Origin: Gnomoniopsis sp. IMI 355080
Taxonomy: Eukaryota; Ascomycota; Sordariomycetes; Diaporthales; Gnomoniaceae
DNA: 64,000 nucleotides
NCBI GenBank assembly: GCA_027946555.1
Contig: JAPEVC010000073.1
Coordinates: 87,250 to 151,249, forward strand
Direction of reading: 5' to 3'
The position numbers were made by a program, and so were the translations under genes. The notes beneath the pieces are model-generated. The model was not told the DNA's origin. It saw nothing but the letters and a program-made list of their open reading frames with translations, and ran no database searches. Shown piece after piece: positions 46,932 through 57,459 of the stretch (positions are counted from its first letter, which is position 1; each line of letters opens with the position of its first letter).

Positions 46932-47041
46932 AGATGCAAGGCTTTGTTTGAGCGGAGGATGGCGTCCTTCCCACACAGTATCTCGATCTAGTAATCAAGC
47001 ACACTCTCTCGTAGATAGCATGAAATGAAAATCAACACCGC

Positions 47042-48642
47042 TCAAGCGGAAGCAAGGCACACCTTTGTTCCGTTCCGGGAGCTCAACGTCAACGCCAGCG
47101 ACTCTTCCCACGGGCCCAAGTCTGTGCTCTTTAGAGTGCGGAACTCCTGAGCCATTCGCACGAGAACATACCCGACTTCTGTCAACGCATATCGCTGACC
47201 TACGCATATTCGTGGCCCACCATTGAAGGGGAGATACCCCCATCGTGGGAGGAGCCGTCCATCCTCCCAGCGCTCTGGACGGAATTCATCCGCGTCCTCG
47301 CCATAGATGTCCGACCTTCGATGCATTGCGTACAAGTTATAGCTTACCAGGGTGCCTTTAGGCACAAATACTTGTGAGAGGCCGTCCTCGCCCCCTCCGA
47401 GCGGGAGAACGGTGTCCCGTACCGCCTCACGGTCATTGCGTGGCACAACTGGATGAATCCGGAGTGCTAAAGACGTTAGTGCATTTGAACTCAAGAATGG
47501 AGCTTGTTGATCTTACACTCATTAATGCAGCAGTTGACATATCGAAGGCTCCGAAGTTCTTCGTATGTTGGAGGTCGACCTTCCAGGCTGGCCACCTCTT
47601 TTCTCAGCTTGTCCCAGATTGACGCATTCTTGGCCAACATGAAAAACAAGTTACTGAGGAGGCTGGCCGTGGTATCGCGACCAGCTAATAAGACGTTCAT
47701 GAGCTCATCTAGCACGCGATGCCGATCCGTTGTTCGCAGGGCCAATTCGTGAGAGAACACGCGTCTCTGCCGAGCCAGCAAGGGGGCATTCGGCTTCTCC
47801 TCTCCGCGTTCGAATTTCTCACCCTCAACCACTTGGAACGCTTCTTCGACGAATTGCTGAGCGAACTGCCGGCAAATACGATTACACTTGTCAGCATGTC
47901 CATCGCGATAGAAGATGCGCAACGGACCTAGCATTCCCCGCGTCATGATGGCGTTCTGCGCGTATTGAAAGGCTTGGGCGAAGTCAAACTCGCTTTGAAC
48001 CTCAGTCAAGGTATCCACCGATTTGCCAAATAAGAACTCGGTCGCCGAATCCATGGTGTAGCGGAAGAAGAGCTCCGATAAATCTACTTCTGTCGTTCCA
48101 TCGCGTGGAAGCAACGAGAAGAGGTTTTGGATCAACCTCTCCAGCGTCGTCAAGTCAGCAACCTGGTCTCGACTGAAGCTAGGCCGGATCAATGCTCGTG
48201 AAGCGGCCCAGTGATCTCCATCAGAGTCGAAGATGCCCTCTCCAAGAAGTGGTTCGAAGGCCCCGAGGCGGTGGCTGATTTTGTAGTCTTGAAACTTCAG
48301 CGACAGCACCGTCTTGATGTTTTCCGGCTCCACCGTTACGATCGCTCGCCTGGTAAGCTCTGTCACTGTAAAAGTATTGCCGAGAACTTTGAAGAGCTCG
48401 CCGTTCAGTTGCAGTATCTTGTGCTGCTGTACGGCACGTATAGTTTCGGGTAATTTGTCGAGTCCCAGAAAGGGCTCCTTGGTGTATGATTTTGATATAG
48501 GTTGGCAGCCGTGAAGGCGTGCAAATCGACGGCGTTCGAGGTACCGTCTCGCGTATTGGACGAGAAGTGCAGTGGCCCCCAGGGCTACAAAGAGCACGAA
48601 TAGCCCTTTGGGCTGGAAATCAAAGTACATTTCCATTGTCAT
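47042..48642 (-). CDS. cytochrome P450, CYP52-like
   Basis: Coding segments are 48642-47517 and 47466-47042, giving 516 residues with one 50-nt intron. The ExxR motif (E-S-L-R) straddles the splice. A membrane anchor (GLFVLFVALGATALLVQY) is followed by substrate-recognition and core elements. The I-helix is LLAGRDTTASLLSN and the haem loop YLPFNGGPRICVGQRYAL, both canonical. Overall similarity is to CYP52/CYP539-type fungal P450s that omega-hydroxylate alkanes and fatty acids at the ER. It lies at the left end of the aldolase-aminotransferase-methyltransferase-RutA neighbourhood. It may belong to that block or simply flank it. It faces away from the class II aldolase across 1 kb. Confidence 0.92.
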
Positions 48643-49682
48643 TGTATCGGTGGTGGTAATGGCACGTACCTTTTAGATGTGATTATAGTTGGGGATGGGT
48701 CACACAGGATGGATGGTAAGACACTCCATCTCCAGAAGGGATCCGGAGTTTGCGGGTCTATCTGCATCTCGACGGCACAATACAATCCCGCTAGGCTCAG
48801 ACATAGCCTAGGGCTGACATTTCAAAGGTGTCAGCCACAGAATCTATGATGCAAACGGAAGCATATTGTGAACAGAAGGGTTGGGCACACCGGGAGATTA
48901 ACTATCTGCTGTAATACAGTTTTGTCTTGGCTTGTAGATACCCCAGTTGGGGTGTAGTATTCACCCTTTCCTTCAGCGGGTTCCTGAACTAACTCTACTG
49001 GAGGGCGAGCAAGCTTGGAAAGGCTGCATCAGCAACAGCATGAGCCAGTTGAGTACAGGAAGACCGGCACGACGGCACATATGCTCACCAACAGACCATC
49101 AGTTGCAGATGAGATGGCACAAGACAGATATCCAGGTCCACGCAGCAAAAACTACCTCATCTATGTTTTTTATCCACGTCTCAGTCCTGGGTCGCTTCAG
49201 CCCATGTCGAGGCGCGTGAGCATGCTGCATGCCAACACGGAAATGATCGGGATGCTAAGCTTTCAGACCCTGAGAAGCAACAAGCTTTGCAGCTTGCTCT
49301 TATGTCCCAATCTATGAACCTCTTCTTCTGGAAAGGAGAGCGAGCGCGCAGGGCTAGGTGACTTTTGATCTTTACCTATCTCCAGGACAAATCATGGCAC
49401 GGGCCGAACCGCTATTGTTTTTCTCATAGAGTTAAGTCTAAGTCGGACGATCAATAAGGCAATAATATCCTTGACTTGACCCCGCGCCGTGTCTTCCCAC
49501 CTCGGCATCGAGTTGCCGCGTAGTGGTTTATCGATGACACATTCGATGCAGATGCTCAAAATTTCAGGCTCTATGCGGCTGCTGGAAGAATAGAACCCTT
49601 CCTGTAAACCATCATCACAAAGCACTGGGTTTTCAAAAGCACGAGATCAAACACCACGAAAAAAGCGCACCACACCGAAACT
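48643..49682. other. divergent intergenic region
   Basis: 1.04 kb between the CYP52-like gene (-) and the class II aldolase (+). It should hold both promoters. No gene recognised. Confidence 0.5.
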
Positions 49683-50498
49683 ATGGATACCAATGTCGGC
49701 CAGCGCGAGATCCTCGCAGCACTTCAACGCAAATTCATCACGGGTAGCCACATCCTCCACTACCATGCGGTCGTGGACGCGTACGGTCATCTTTCCTACA
49801 GACACCCCTTCAACCCTAAGGTATTTGTGATGTCCAAATACATCGCACCGGGCACCATCTCCTCGCCGGACGACCTGATAGAATACCATGTGAGCAACGC
49901 GGAGCCGCTGGACCCCAATTCGACAAAGGGCTACTCAGAAAGGCATATCCACTCTGAGATATACAAGCGGCACGCCGATGTGCAGGCTGTGATCCACAGC
50001 CACTCGGAGAGCGTGATCCCATACACAATATCTGGCGTGCCATTGAGGCCATGTTATCACATGGCGGGCTTCCTGGGCTTGGGTGCGAGTGGATCTCCCT
50101 CCGTCTACGACGCGGCCAAGTTCTTTCAAGAAGGAGATATCCCGGATATGTTGGTGCGGAATCCACATCTGGGCGAACCGTTGGCAGCTTGTTTCGATGA
50201 TGGCAGCGTGGTGGCGTTGATGAGAGGGCACGGCCTGACAGTCATTGGTGGTGGTATCGAGGAAGTCGTGTCTAGAGCTGTGTATACGATGAAGAATGCG
50301 AGTATTCAGACTACAGCGCTGACTATGCAAGTGGCATTCGCAGCCCAAAACGCCCAAGCTGGAGCAGGAGGACTGAATTACCTCAACCAAGAGGAGTCGA
50401 AAGCCTCAACACAGATGTCGAAATGGTCGGCCCAACGGCCTTGGAAGCTTTGGGAGCGCGAGGTTGAAGCTTGCGGGCTTTATCGCAACTCCACTTGA
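49683..50498 (+). CDS. class II aldolase / adducin-domain protein
   Basis: This single exon of 271 residues starts at the ATG at 49683. The fold binds a divalent metal through three histidines. These are visible as AVIHSHSESVIPY (about residues 100-112) and MRGHGLTVIGGG (about 178-190). The acid/substrate segment YSERHIHSEIYK lies just before. Relatives are fuculose-phosphate aldolase, dehydratases such as methylthioribulose-phosphate dehydratase, and many uncharacterised fungal proteins. The reaction here would be retro-aldol cleavage, decarboxylation or dehydration of a small hydroxy-acid. Convergent with the aminotransferase gene, 134 bases apart. Confidence 0.9.
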   Translation: MDTNVGQREILAALQRKFITGSHILHYHAVVDAYGHLSYRHPFNPKVFVMSKYIAPGTISSPDDLIEYHVSNAEPLDPNSTKGYSERHIHSEIYKRHADVQAVIHSHSESVIPYTISGVPLRPCYHMAGFLGLGASGSPSVYDAAKFFQEGDIPDMLVRNPHLGEPLAACFDDGSVVALMRGHGLTVIGGGIEEVVSRAVYTMKNASIQTTALTMQVAFAAQNAQAGAGGLNYLNQEESKASTQMSKWSAQRPWKLWEREVEACGLYRNST

Positions 50499-50632
50499 AC
50501 ATAAGAAAATCAATATTGATCTAATTGAACATTGCGTCCAATGGCGATCACTTTCCAATCTATTTTCCAGAGAAACGCATTTCCCCCTCTCAGAATTGTA
50601 CGCAAGCTATATTGGTGGACTGACACGATAGT

Positions 50633-51954
50633 TTAGATCAAAGAACGGTCACGGCTCAAAGGAGAAGCCCAACCTGCCCTCCCCTGTCTTGTGGTCTTCA
50701 CTGGCCCTAAGTCGCCGTCCTTCGCTTGTACCTCGAAGCGCCATCCAAATTTGTCCTGCGCCTTGCCAAGCTGCAGGGCCCTGAACATGGTCGACAACTT
50801 TTGGAAAACCGGTCCACCACCCTCCTGGTCATCCGGTATGTAGACAACCGTTTCAGTCCCAACGTCCGCATCACCATCGATCAAAACACGCGGGCCAGAG
50901 GCCAGTCGAGTAGCCGTAGTCCCACGTCGTCTCGTAATGGACCTGATCGGGACCATACCCATGGCCGTACCGGCACCCAAAACCTCGCTGAACTCAGGCA
51001 GCTCTGTATACGAAACAGGACGCCTGATGACTTTCCACCCCCAGTCTTTTGCAATCACTTGAATACTGTCACTGGTCAGGCTTTCAATAGCACAGAGAGA
51101 CTCAGGCACCACTAGTGTAATATCCTCTTCGTCACCCTCCGCGCGAAGAACGCCCAAGAACCCACAGAGACTAAACTCATCCACAAGTTCATGTTTCGCG
51201 CTGTCCAGGTGCAAGGTGACGCCAAAACCCTCGGCTCGTGCGCGACCACTCCACCGTAGCAATCCAGCGTAATTCCCGCCTGCCTTGGCCGTCCCTGTTC
51301 CCCGAGGCGCAGCGCGATCAAACTCATCCAGTACCAGTGCCCGGATAGGCATCGGAGGACGATCTGCGCCCGCTTCCCCGCCAGAGGCCGTTGGAAGTAC
51401 GTACACCGCAAATGTGCACTCTTCCGGCTCGCCCGGCGGGAACTGTGGACCGGACGCGAGCAGCAGGGGCCGGCAATACAGCGACCAGCCCGTCTCATGT
51501 GGTGGCACGTACTCGGCATTCAGCGCAACGGCCGCGCGGCAGGCGTCGATAAACATGTCCGCGGGAACGTGAGGCATATTGAGGACGCCGGCCGAGTGCT
51601 GCAGACGCGTGGCGTTGCGGTCTGGTCGGAAGAGCATGATGGATCCGGGTGTGCCAGGTGTTCGGAAGGCCTTGAGTCCTTCGAAAACTTGTTGGCCGTA
51701 GTTGAGGCCCGGTGCAAGCCCGTGTATACGCATGTAAGGATCAGAGACGAATTTAAGTGGCGTCCACTTGCCAGTGTATTTGTGATAGGTTGACTCGACA
51801 TGACCATTGACTTTGACAGGCTGGTCAGCTTAGGACCTTTCCACGGTATACATTTTGGGAAGTTCCGCTGCTTACCTTCTTGGAATTTTGGAGTGTTTGA
51901 CTTTGTCCAGTCCACGCTGGTAGTAGGCGGGGGAGGAAAAGTAGAACTCTGCAT
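50633..51954 (-). CDS. class IV aminotransferase, branched-chain type
   Basis: Coding segments are 51954-51876 and 51828-50633, giving 424 residues. The intron is 47 nt. The frame then reads DQPVKVNGHVESTYHKYTG into the normal BCAT entry RIHGLAPGLNYGQQVFEGLKAF. The PLP lysine is in GTAKAGGNYAGLL. Fold-type IV aminotransferases of this group swap the amino group between 2-oxoglutarate and branched-chain or related acids. The segment normally reading EVGTxNxF is HELVDEFSLCGFLGVL here. Together with a missing mitochondrial presequence, this suggests a specialised pathway paralogue (cluster-type BCATs such as ToxF in HC-toxin clusters are known) and not the housekeeping isoleucine/leucine/valine enzyme. 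Confidence 0.9.
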
Positions 51955-53394
51955 GATGCCTTCTATTTTTGTGTTGGCAAAACTCTCTCTGAAGAAACTT
52001 CAGTCTCCTGTATCCGTGTACATGCATACAGCAATCACTTTTTATTCGAAATGAAATTCCTGTCGCCGACTTTCAGCGGCTTCTCGTTGTTCCTCCGCGC
52101 ATTGACAATCATGAAAACAACAAGGAGGCAACATGTGATTATTTCGGAACAGATACAAATAACCCATTACTCGGTGATGTGTTTTCCACAGTCATGGCAC
52201 AATAGCTCTTTGTTCATAGTTCACCGGCCTCGGTACTGCTTTGATGTGACGGCCGGCTTGAGCCCTGTGGCAAGGTTCTACCGCACTCGTCAAGGCGAGC
52301 GCTTGCGTTCCTATGCACGGTTACAGTGGACTGTACATGGCTCAGAAGTCCTGACCTCTCTATTGAAGTACCTCAAGATGTTCTGACATTACCCTGACGG
52401 TCGGGAAATTGCTAGCCTATCGTCAAGGTGGCTGGCGTGCTCCACCTCTGCTCAAAGCGTGCTGCTCACCAGTGAGGCGTTGGGTCAGTCTCATTCGTTA
52501 TGGCCTTTTGAGCTACATGTGTTCATGCAAATTGATTGACCACTGCGAGCTTGTACAATGAGGAATGGGAGACGGATGCGGCAAGGTCATCGTCGGGCTA
52601 CCAGGATGAGGCGGTCTGCTTAATATTGTGTTCCTCGTATTGTCATCACTGTCGAGACCATGCAATCATAGAGCGCCTTCTCACTTGCAGTCAAACGGCC
52701 GATCATGTTTTTGGGTACATTGTACTTTGCATTGTTTTTTACTAAGACATTACTTCAGTGATGTTCTCAGCAATGAATTGTCACTTCGACTGGCAAATCC
52801 AGGAACTCTGTTCTCAACGAATGTCAGTGTGCGGGAACGGTGTTTATTGGATACCAGATTTTGTGACCGGAGTTTCTCATGCCAAGGAATTGGAACTCGA
52901 TCGAACGAGCCACACATTCAGAGTTGTCCAGATTCCGTTTTCTCAAGATCTCATTAAGGCCTCCAGCTATTGAAGGCTTTCGCATAAATCCTTACGGATT
53001 CCAGGTTGAGCAGAGGCTACACAGGTACGTAGTGAACAATATCAAGCACTGCCCATTGTTCTAGAATTTCCAGCAAGTGACTGGCGGGTCCCACAAAACA
53101 CAATGCCAACTTGCTTGAAGTAACGCACACATGCTAGTTTCTTCTACATTTCAAGATTGCTTCCAGAAGGAGGACAGAGACGGGAAAAGCCGAACTGTGT
53201 CTCGTTCATCACACTTAGCACGTCTGAGACCGTTCGCGATGGACAAAGAATTACAAGATGACTTTGGGCATATGAGCATATAAACCATGTTGTCCACTCG
53301 AACAACAATAAATTAACACAGCATGCACTGACCTCATCAATTTGACCGTGACACACTATCAAACGGCCATTACAATCGCGACCCCTGTGTCAAG
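51955..53394. other. divergent intergenic region, 1.4 kb
   Basis: Between the aminotransferase (-) and the methyltransferase (+). TATAAA at 53279-53284 lies 111 bases before the methyltransferase ATG and is a plausible TATA box. No gene recognised. Confidence 0.45.
53279..53284 (+). promoter_or_regulatory. candidate TATA box of the methyltransferase gene
   Basis: TATAAA sits 111 bases upstream of the ATG at 53395. Position and sequence fit, but fungal TATA boxes are weakly predictive. Confidence 0.35.
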
Positions 53395-54459
53395 ATGTCA
53401 TCGTCCAGCCATGAAGAGCGCGCTGTCGCCAAGATCTACAACTCATACATCGCAGCTGGCTCCATCGCAGCAGCATGGGAAGTTGGTCTACTTGATGCTC
53501 TCAAGTCCCAGCAGTCGCTCGATGTGCTCGCCTTCGCTTCAAAACACGACCTCGACAAAGACTCAACGCAGAGTCTTGCCATTACACTAGCCGTCGCCGA
53601 TGTAGTCAAGTACTCACCTGACACCGCGACCATTACACCCGGCTCTCTTTTCGATGAAACCTTTCGAACTATGCCCATGTTCCATTGGCTCACCCTCGGC
53701 TCCGGCGGCCTCTTCTCGCGAACACAACATCTGCTGCGCAATGAAAATCGCCAAGGCGGCGAATCTTTCCACTTACACATGCGTGACCCTGTTGCGGTAG
53801 CATATGCGTGCCGTACGCTGAACAAGGAGTTTTATGACCCTGTGTTCTGGCGCGTCATGGATGCGCTTCCTTACCGGCCTCGCTCGGTCGTCGACCTGGG
53901 CTGCGGCAGCGGTGAGCGTCTGCAACAGATCCTGAAGCGATTTGGCGATGATACAACCGGCATTGGGATTGATATCGCAGGTCCTACCATTGGCTTCGCG
54001 GAAGAAGAGGCACGGAAAGCCGGCTTCGCGGAGAACAGGCTCAAATTCAGTGCCGGCGACGCCCGAGTAATCGAGCCGCGGGCGGAATTTGCAGAAGTCG
54101 ATCTACTTACGAGTTTTTTGATGGGACATGACTTCTGGCCACGGAAAAGGTGCATTTACACGCTGCGTATGCTTCGGGAACTGTTCCCTAAAGTCCGCCG
54201 CTTCCTTCTGGGTGACGAGACGAGGGGGATTTTGCCCTGTGCTGGATCCAGGCCGCCGGTCGAGCAGATCAAGGGAGAGGATGTGCCCATCTTTGCTTTG
54301 GGGCTGGAATTCGGACATGTATTGATGGACGTTTACATTCCCACGATGCAAGAGTGGTATGATGTCTTCGAGGAGGGAGGCTGGCGCTGCGTGAAGGGCC
54401 ACGAGCTTCAGAAACCAGCTTTTGCGGTCATCTTCGAGCTTGAACCACTCGATGATTAG
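53395..54459 (+). CDS. SAM-dependent methyltransferase, secondary-metabolism type
   Basis: This single exon of 354 residues starts at the ATG at 53395. The N-terminal 130 residues are helical, with a short winged-helix-like dimerisation region typical of small-molecule O-methyltransferase relatives (IYNSYIAAGSIAAAWEVGLLDAL). The SAM-binding glycine loop is SVVDLGCGSGERL at about residue 163, followed by the acidic ribose contact TGIGIDIAGP and FSAGDARVIEP. The last third carries the usual strand-rich ending. The substrate is unknown. It sits between the aminotransferase and the DUF1330-like gene and converges on the latter, so a joint pathway is plausible. Confidence 0.88.
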   Translation: MSSSSHEERAVAKIYNSYIAAGSIAAAWEVGLLDALKSQQSLDVLAFASKHDLDKDSTQSLAITLAVADVVKYSPDTATITPGSLFDETFRTMPMFHWLTLGSGGLFSRTQHLLRNENRQGGESFHLHMRDPVAVAYACRTLNKEFYDPVFWRVMDALPYRPRSVVDLGCGSGERLQQILKRFGDDTTGIGIDIAGPTIGFAEEEARKAGFAENRLKFSAGDARVIEPRAEFAEVDLLTSFLMGHDFWPRKRCIYTLRMLRELFPKVRRFLLGDETRGILPCAGSRPPVEQIKGEDVPIFALGLEFGHVLMDVYIPTMQEWYDVFEEGGWRCVKGHELQKPAFAVIFELEPLDD

Positions 54460-54758
54460 AGAGCCTGTCTTTTACGTGCAGGTTGCTTCATTCATCTTGC
54501 GTCAGACCATAGATATCAGTCACAATCCAGACATGGAGAACACTGGAGATCAATGGCAAGTCGATACCTAGGTAGTCATTCAAGATTTCTTCAAAGCTGC
54601 ACGAATATGTAAACTTATTCTCAGTTCAATACTGCCCACGAACTGCTCATACCAGGTGAAGGAACTCTAGCCCGTTTTAAGTCGTCCCAAACTTCTTACC
54701 GACAAACATGCCTCATCTCCCCACAAACACGCTGCACCCGTGAACAATCGCCGTTGTC
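54460..54758. other. convergent intergenic spacer
   Basis: 299 bases between the methyltransferase (+) and the DUF1330-like gene (-). TACCTAGGTA at 54565-54574. No gene. Confidence 0.5.
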
Positions 54759-55214
54759 CTAAATCTTTGGCGGTTCTTCCTCCACAAGAGCAACTAATGA
54801 CCAATCTTTCAGCGCTGCATCTCGATGCGGCACCGCATATTCTATATAGGATCTGCTCATCTGATATCGTGCGTACTCCCCAAAGCTTGAAAACTTTCGT
54901 GCGGTGACCACATCCCAGGGCACGTCGTTGTGTCCAAGAAGAAGGCTGGTGATCGATGCAGAGTAGAATTTGGTCTCTGCGGGAACGATTCCGACTTCTC
55001 GCGCCGCGGCGTTCCCAGCTGCTACGTAGCGTTTGTAGAAGGCGTCGCGCCCGGTCATGGGTTCGAGTGAGACGTGAGGCGATGAGGGCGGATAGATTGC
55101 CATTTTGTGGAATCGGAGCATGTGGACGAGTGTGACGGGAACATTCGGGGGGAACTTGTCGACAAGCGAGAGGTAGTCCTTGGTCTTGATGGGTCTGTAC
55201 GACGACGTGTCCAT
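54759..55214 (-). CDS. DUF1330-like small protein
   Basis: This intron-free gene encodes 151 residues from the ATG at 55214. It reads as a ferredoxin-like dimeric alpha/beta barrel of the DUF1330/EthD superfamily, with VTLVHMLRFHKMA as the first strand, GRDAFYKRYVAAGNAAAREVG as the helix, and PWDVVTARKFSSFGEYAR then SRSYIEYAVPHRDAALKDW for the second half. Members often sit in catabolic or secondary-metabolite operons, but few have known functions. It could be a small isomerase, monooxygenase or binding protein. Its location between a methyltransferase and a RutA-like monooxygenase supports an auxiliary enzyme of the same pathway. Confidence 0.72.
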   Translation of the reverse strand: MDTSSYRPIKTKDYLSLVDKFPPNVPVTLVHMLRFHKMAIYPPSSPHVSLEPMTGRDAFYKRYVAAGNAAAREVGIVPAETKFYSASITSLLLGHNDVPWDVVTARKFSSFGEYARYQMSRSYIEYAVPHRDAALKDWSLVALVEEEPPKI

Positions 55215-56385
55215 GATTCACACAAGAGTCTTGGCCACTGAAGCAAATGCACAACAAAAAACAGCGTGAGGGCTGTCTTAGTGTTTGAGAGAGGTACTCG
55301 AGGGGGTGTTTTCGTAAAGTCGCTGGTTTCTGTAAACACATAATGCGATGTATTTCTGCCGGTGCGGTACCATTGTTCATACCGAAAGTGAACGCAAACA
55401 ATGGGAACTTTATTCGATCGGACGGGGCAGATCGCGGCAGAAAAATATGTTCATTCTCTTTTCCTTGCATGAGTCTTCATAAATTCAGGTATTGAATGTA
55501 TGTGGCTTTCTGTAAGGTTGTTCATGCGACCGATGAGTTTCTCGGGGTGAGCTATCTTCCTGTTGAGGGCTTCTCGAGAGAAAGCATTTAGTTCACGACT
55601 TCAGTCTGACCTTATTATTCAATTAGCTTTGCCTCAATGGTTCCTCCTGTCTATTCCATAGTCCCGGAACGTGCTTAAGGTGAGTGTTAATCGCCAATGT
55701 TGTGTGGATCGGGGTTTAGCCCCACAAATAGATCCTAAATATTTGGGGAGACCGGACTTCGGGGTGGCAAGAGGCTCATAAGCTATGATGAGGTTCAAGA
55801 GAACTGCAATCCTTTGCGATTGCAAATGCAGTGGCAGAACAGCCAGCAGTAGCATATTCGAGTGATTTTTCCTCGCTGAGAGTGTGCGTATCAGTTGTGC
55901 GTAGTTATCATCGGACTATTTCCGGCCCCGTTCAAACATTGCCTACGGTATCAAAGCCGTATGCCAAGTCCTCTACTCCAATGTCCCGAAGATACTGTGT
56001 ATACCATGGTAAAAGCAACACGAAACAAGTATGCTTGACGGAAATAGCCGCAAGTCTCTTATTCGCTACGAAGACTGCGTCCTAAAGGTTGCTGGATTAA
56101 TAAGGCACCTTTCGATAGCGCGGAGATTGCCTATCTACCAACCAGATCTGGCAGAGGATATCTTGCTGCCGGTGTGTCACACGGTCGGCGAGGGGGGTTG
56201 GAAGCAGGAAGATAGTCAAATTCCGATGATAAAAAGGATTCGAGATTCTTTAAATACTCCGGTATGAATGTGTGCTGTATCTACGGCGCCGTGCAGTATC
56301 CTTTCGTTGTATTAAACCCTCTTCGCAATCACCCACATCTGGTCCAGCCTATAATTCCCTCTACAACGCATTCCAGCAATTTATT
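55215..56385. other. divergent intergenic region, 1.2 kb
   Basis: Between the DUF1330-like gene (-) and the RutA-like gene (+). The last 200 bases carry short upstream codon runs and a pyrimidine-rich leader. No gene recognised. Confidence 0.45.
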
Positions 56386-57459
56386 ATGGCTCCAATAGAT
56401 CTTGGTGTGTTCATTCCCATTGGCAACAATGGCTGGCTGATCTCAACAACCTCGCCCCAATACAAGCCCAGCTTCGAGCTGAATAAGCAGATCGTGCAAA
56501 AGGCGGAAAAATACAACCTCGACTTTGCTCTTTCCATGATCAAATTGCGAGGATTCGGAGGACCATCCGAGTTCTGGGACCACAACCTTGAGTCTTTCAC
56601 CTTGATGTCTGCGTTGGCGGCTGTGACGACCAAGATCAAGCTGTTTGCATCGTCGGCAATTCTCACTCTTCCTCCCGCACTAGTGGCCCGGATGGCCACA
56701 ACCATCGACTCCGTTGCCCCGGGACGATTTGGAATAAACATTGTCACCGGGTGGCAGAGCGCCGAGTACTCGCAGATGGGAATGTGGCCTGGTGATGCTT
56801 ACTTTGGCTATCGTTACGACTATGCGACCGAGTACGTGCAAGTCATGAAGGATCTTTGGGCGGATGGAGTCTCCAACTTCAAGGGAAAGCACTTTACCAT
56901 GGAAGACTGCAAGCTCTCTCCCAAGCCCTCACAGCCTATCAAGATTGTGGCTGCCGGACAAAGTGGCAGAGGCGTTGAGTTCGCCTCGAACTATGCAGAC
57001 TTCAATTTCGCTATGGGATCCGGTATCAACACGCCAACGGCCTACAAGGACGCCAGTACGCGACTCGTGGAGGCATCGGCAAAGACTGGTCGGGACGTGG
57101 GCTCTTATGTCTTGTTCATGATCATCGCGGAGGAAACGGACGAAGAAGCACAGAGGAAGTGGGAGCTGTACAACGATGGTATTGATGCCGAGGCCTGTTC
57201 GTGGATGAAGAATCAGAGCACCAAAGACACAAAGGCCGATGCAAACGCGACTGTTAGCAAGTTGGCTGAGGGTACTGTGAACATGAGTATGGGAACATTG
57301 GTCGGCTCGTTTGAGAAAGTAGCTGCCATGCTGGATGAGGCTGCATCAGTAGAAGGCACGAAGGGTCTCATGTTAACTTTCGATGACTTTGTAGAGGGTC
57401 TGGAAAAGTTTGGGCAGAAGGTTCAGCCACTGATGAAGTCGAGGGAGGGCAAAGCCTAA
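56386..57459 (+). CDS. rutA: RutA-like pyrimidine oxygenase (flavin-dependent, luciferase-like)
   Basis: This single exon of 357 residues starts at the ATG at 56386 (MAPIDLGVFIPIGNNGW). It is collinear with bacterial RutA throughout. LGVFIPIGNNGWLIS, ALSMIKLRGFGGPSEFWDHN, TKIKLFASSAILTLPPALVARM, GRFGINIVTGWQSAEYSQMG, YADFNFAMGSGINTPTAY and DVGSYVLFMIIAEETDEEAQ are all recognisable. In Escherichia coli RutA uses reduced FMN and O2 to open the uracil ring between N3 and C4, the first step of the Rut pathway. The enzyme should be cytosolic and needs a separate flavin reductase, and none is seen nearby. No intron and near-bacterial length suggest horizontal transfer. Related flavin-N5-oxide enzymes act on other substrates, so uracil is a best guess. 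Confidence 0.92.
   Translation: MAPIDLGVFIPIGNNGWLISTTSPQYKPSFELNKQIVQKAEKYNLDFALSMIKLRGFGGPSEFWDHNLESFTLMSALAAVTTKIKLFASSAILTLPPALVARMATTIDSVAPGRFGINIVTGWQSAEYSQMGMWPGDAYFGYRYDYATEYVQVMKDLWADGVSNFKGKHFTMEDCKLSPKPSQPIKIVAAGQSGRGVEFASNYADFNFAMGSGINTPTAYKDASTRLVEASAKTGRDVGSYVLFMIIAEETDEEAQRKWELYNDGIDAEACSWMKNQSTKDTKADANATVSKLAEGTVNMSMGTLVGSFEKVAAMLDEAASVEGTKGLMLTFDDFVEGLEKFGQKVQPLMKSREGKA

Noticed and set aside
56272..56385. Upstream extension of the RutA-like frame
   Set aside because: The extra 38 codons start at a GTG, have no similarity, and the ATG at 56386 gives the exact family N-terminus.
47042..57459. Classical secondary-metabolite cluster
   Set aside because: No polyketide synthase, peptide synthetase, terpene cyclase or DMATS is present, so only a backbone-less pathway can be proposed.
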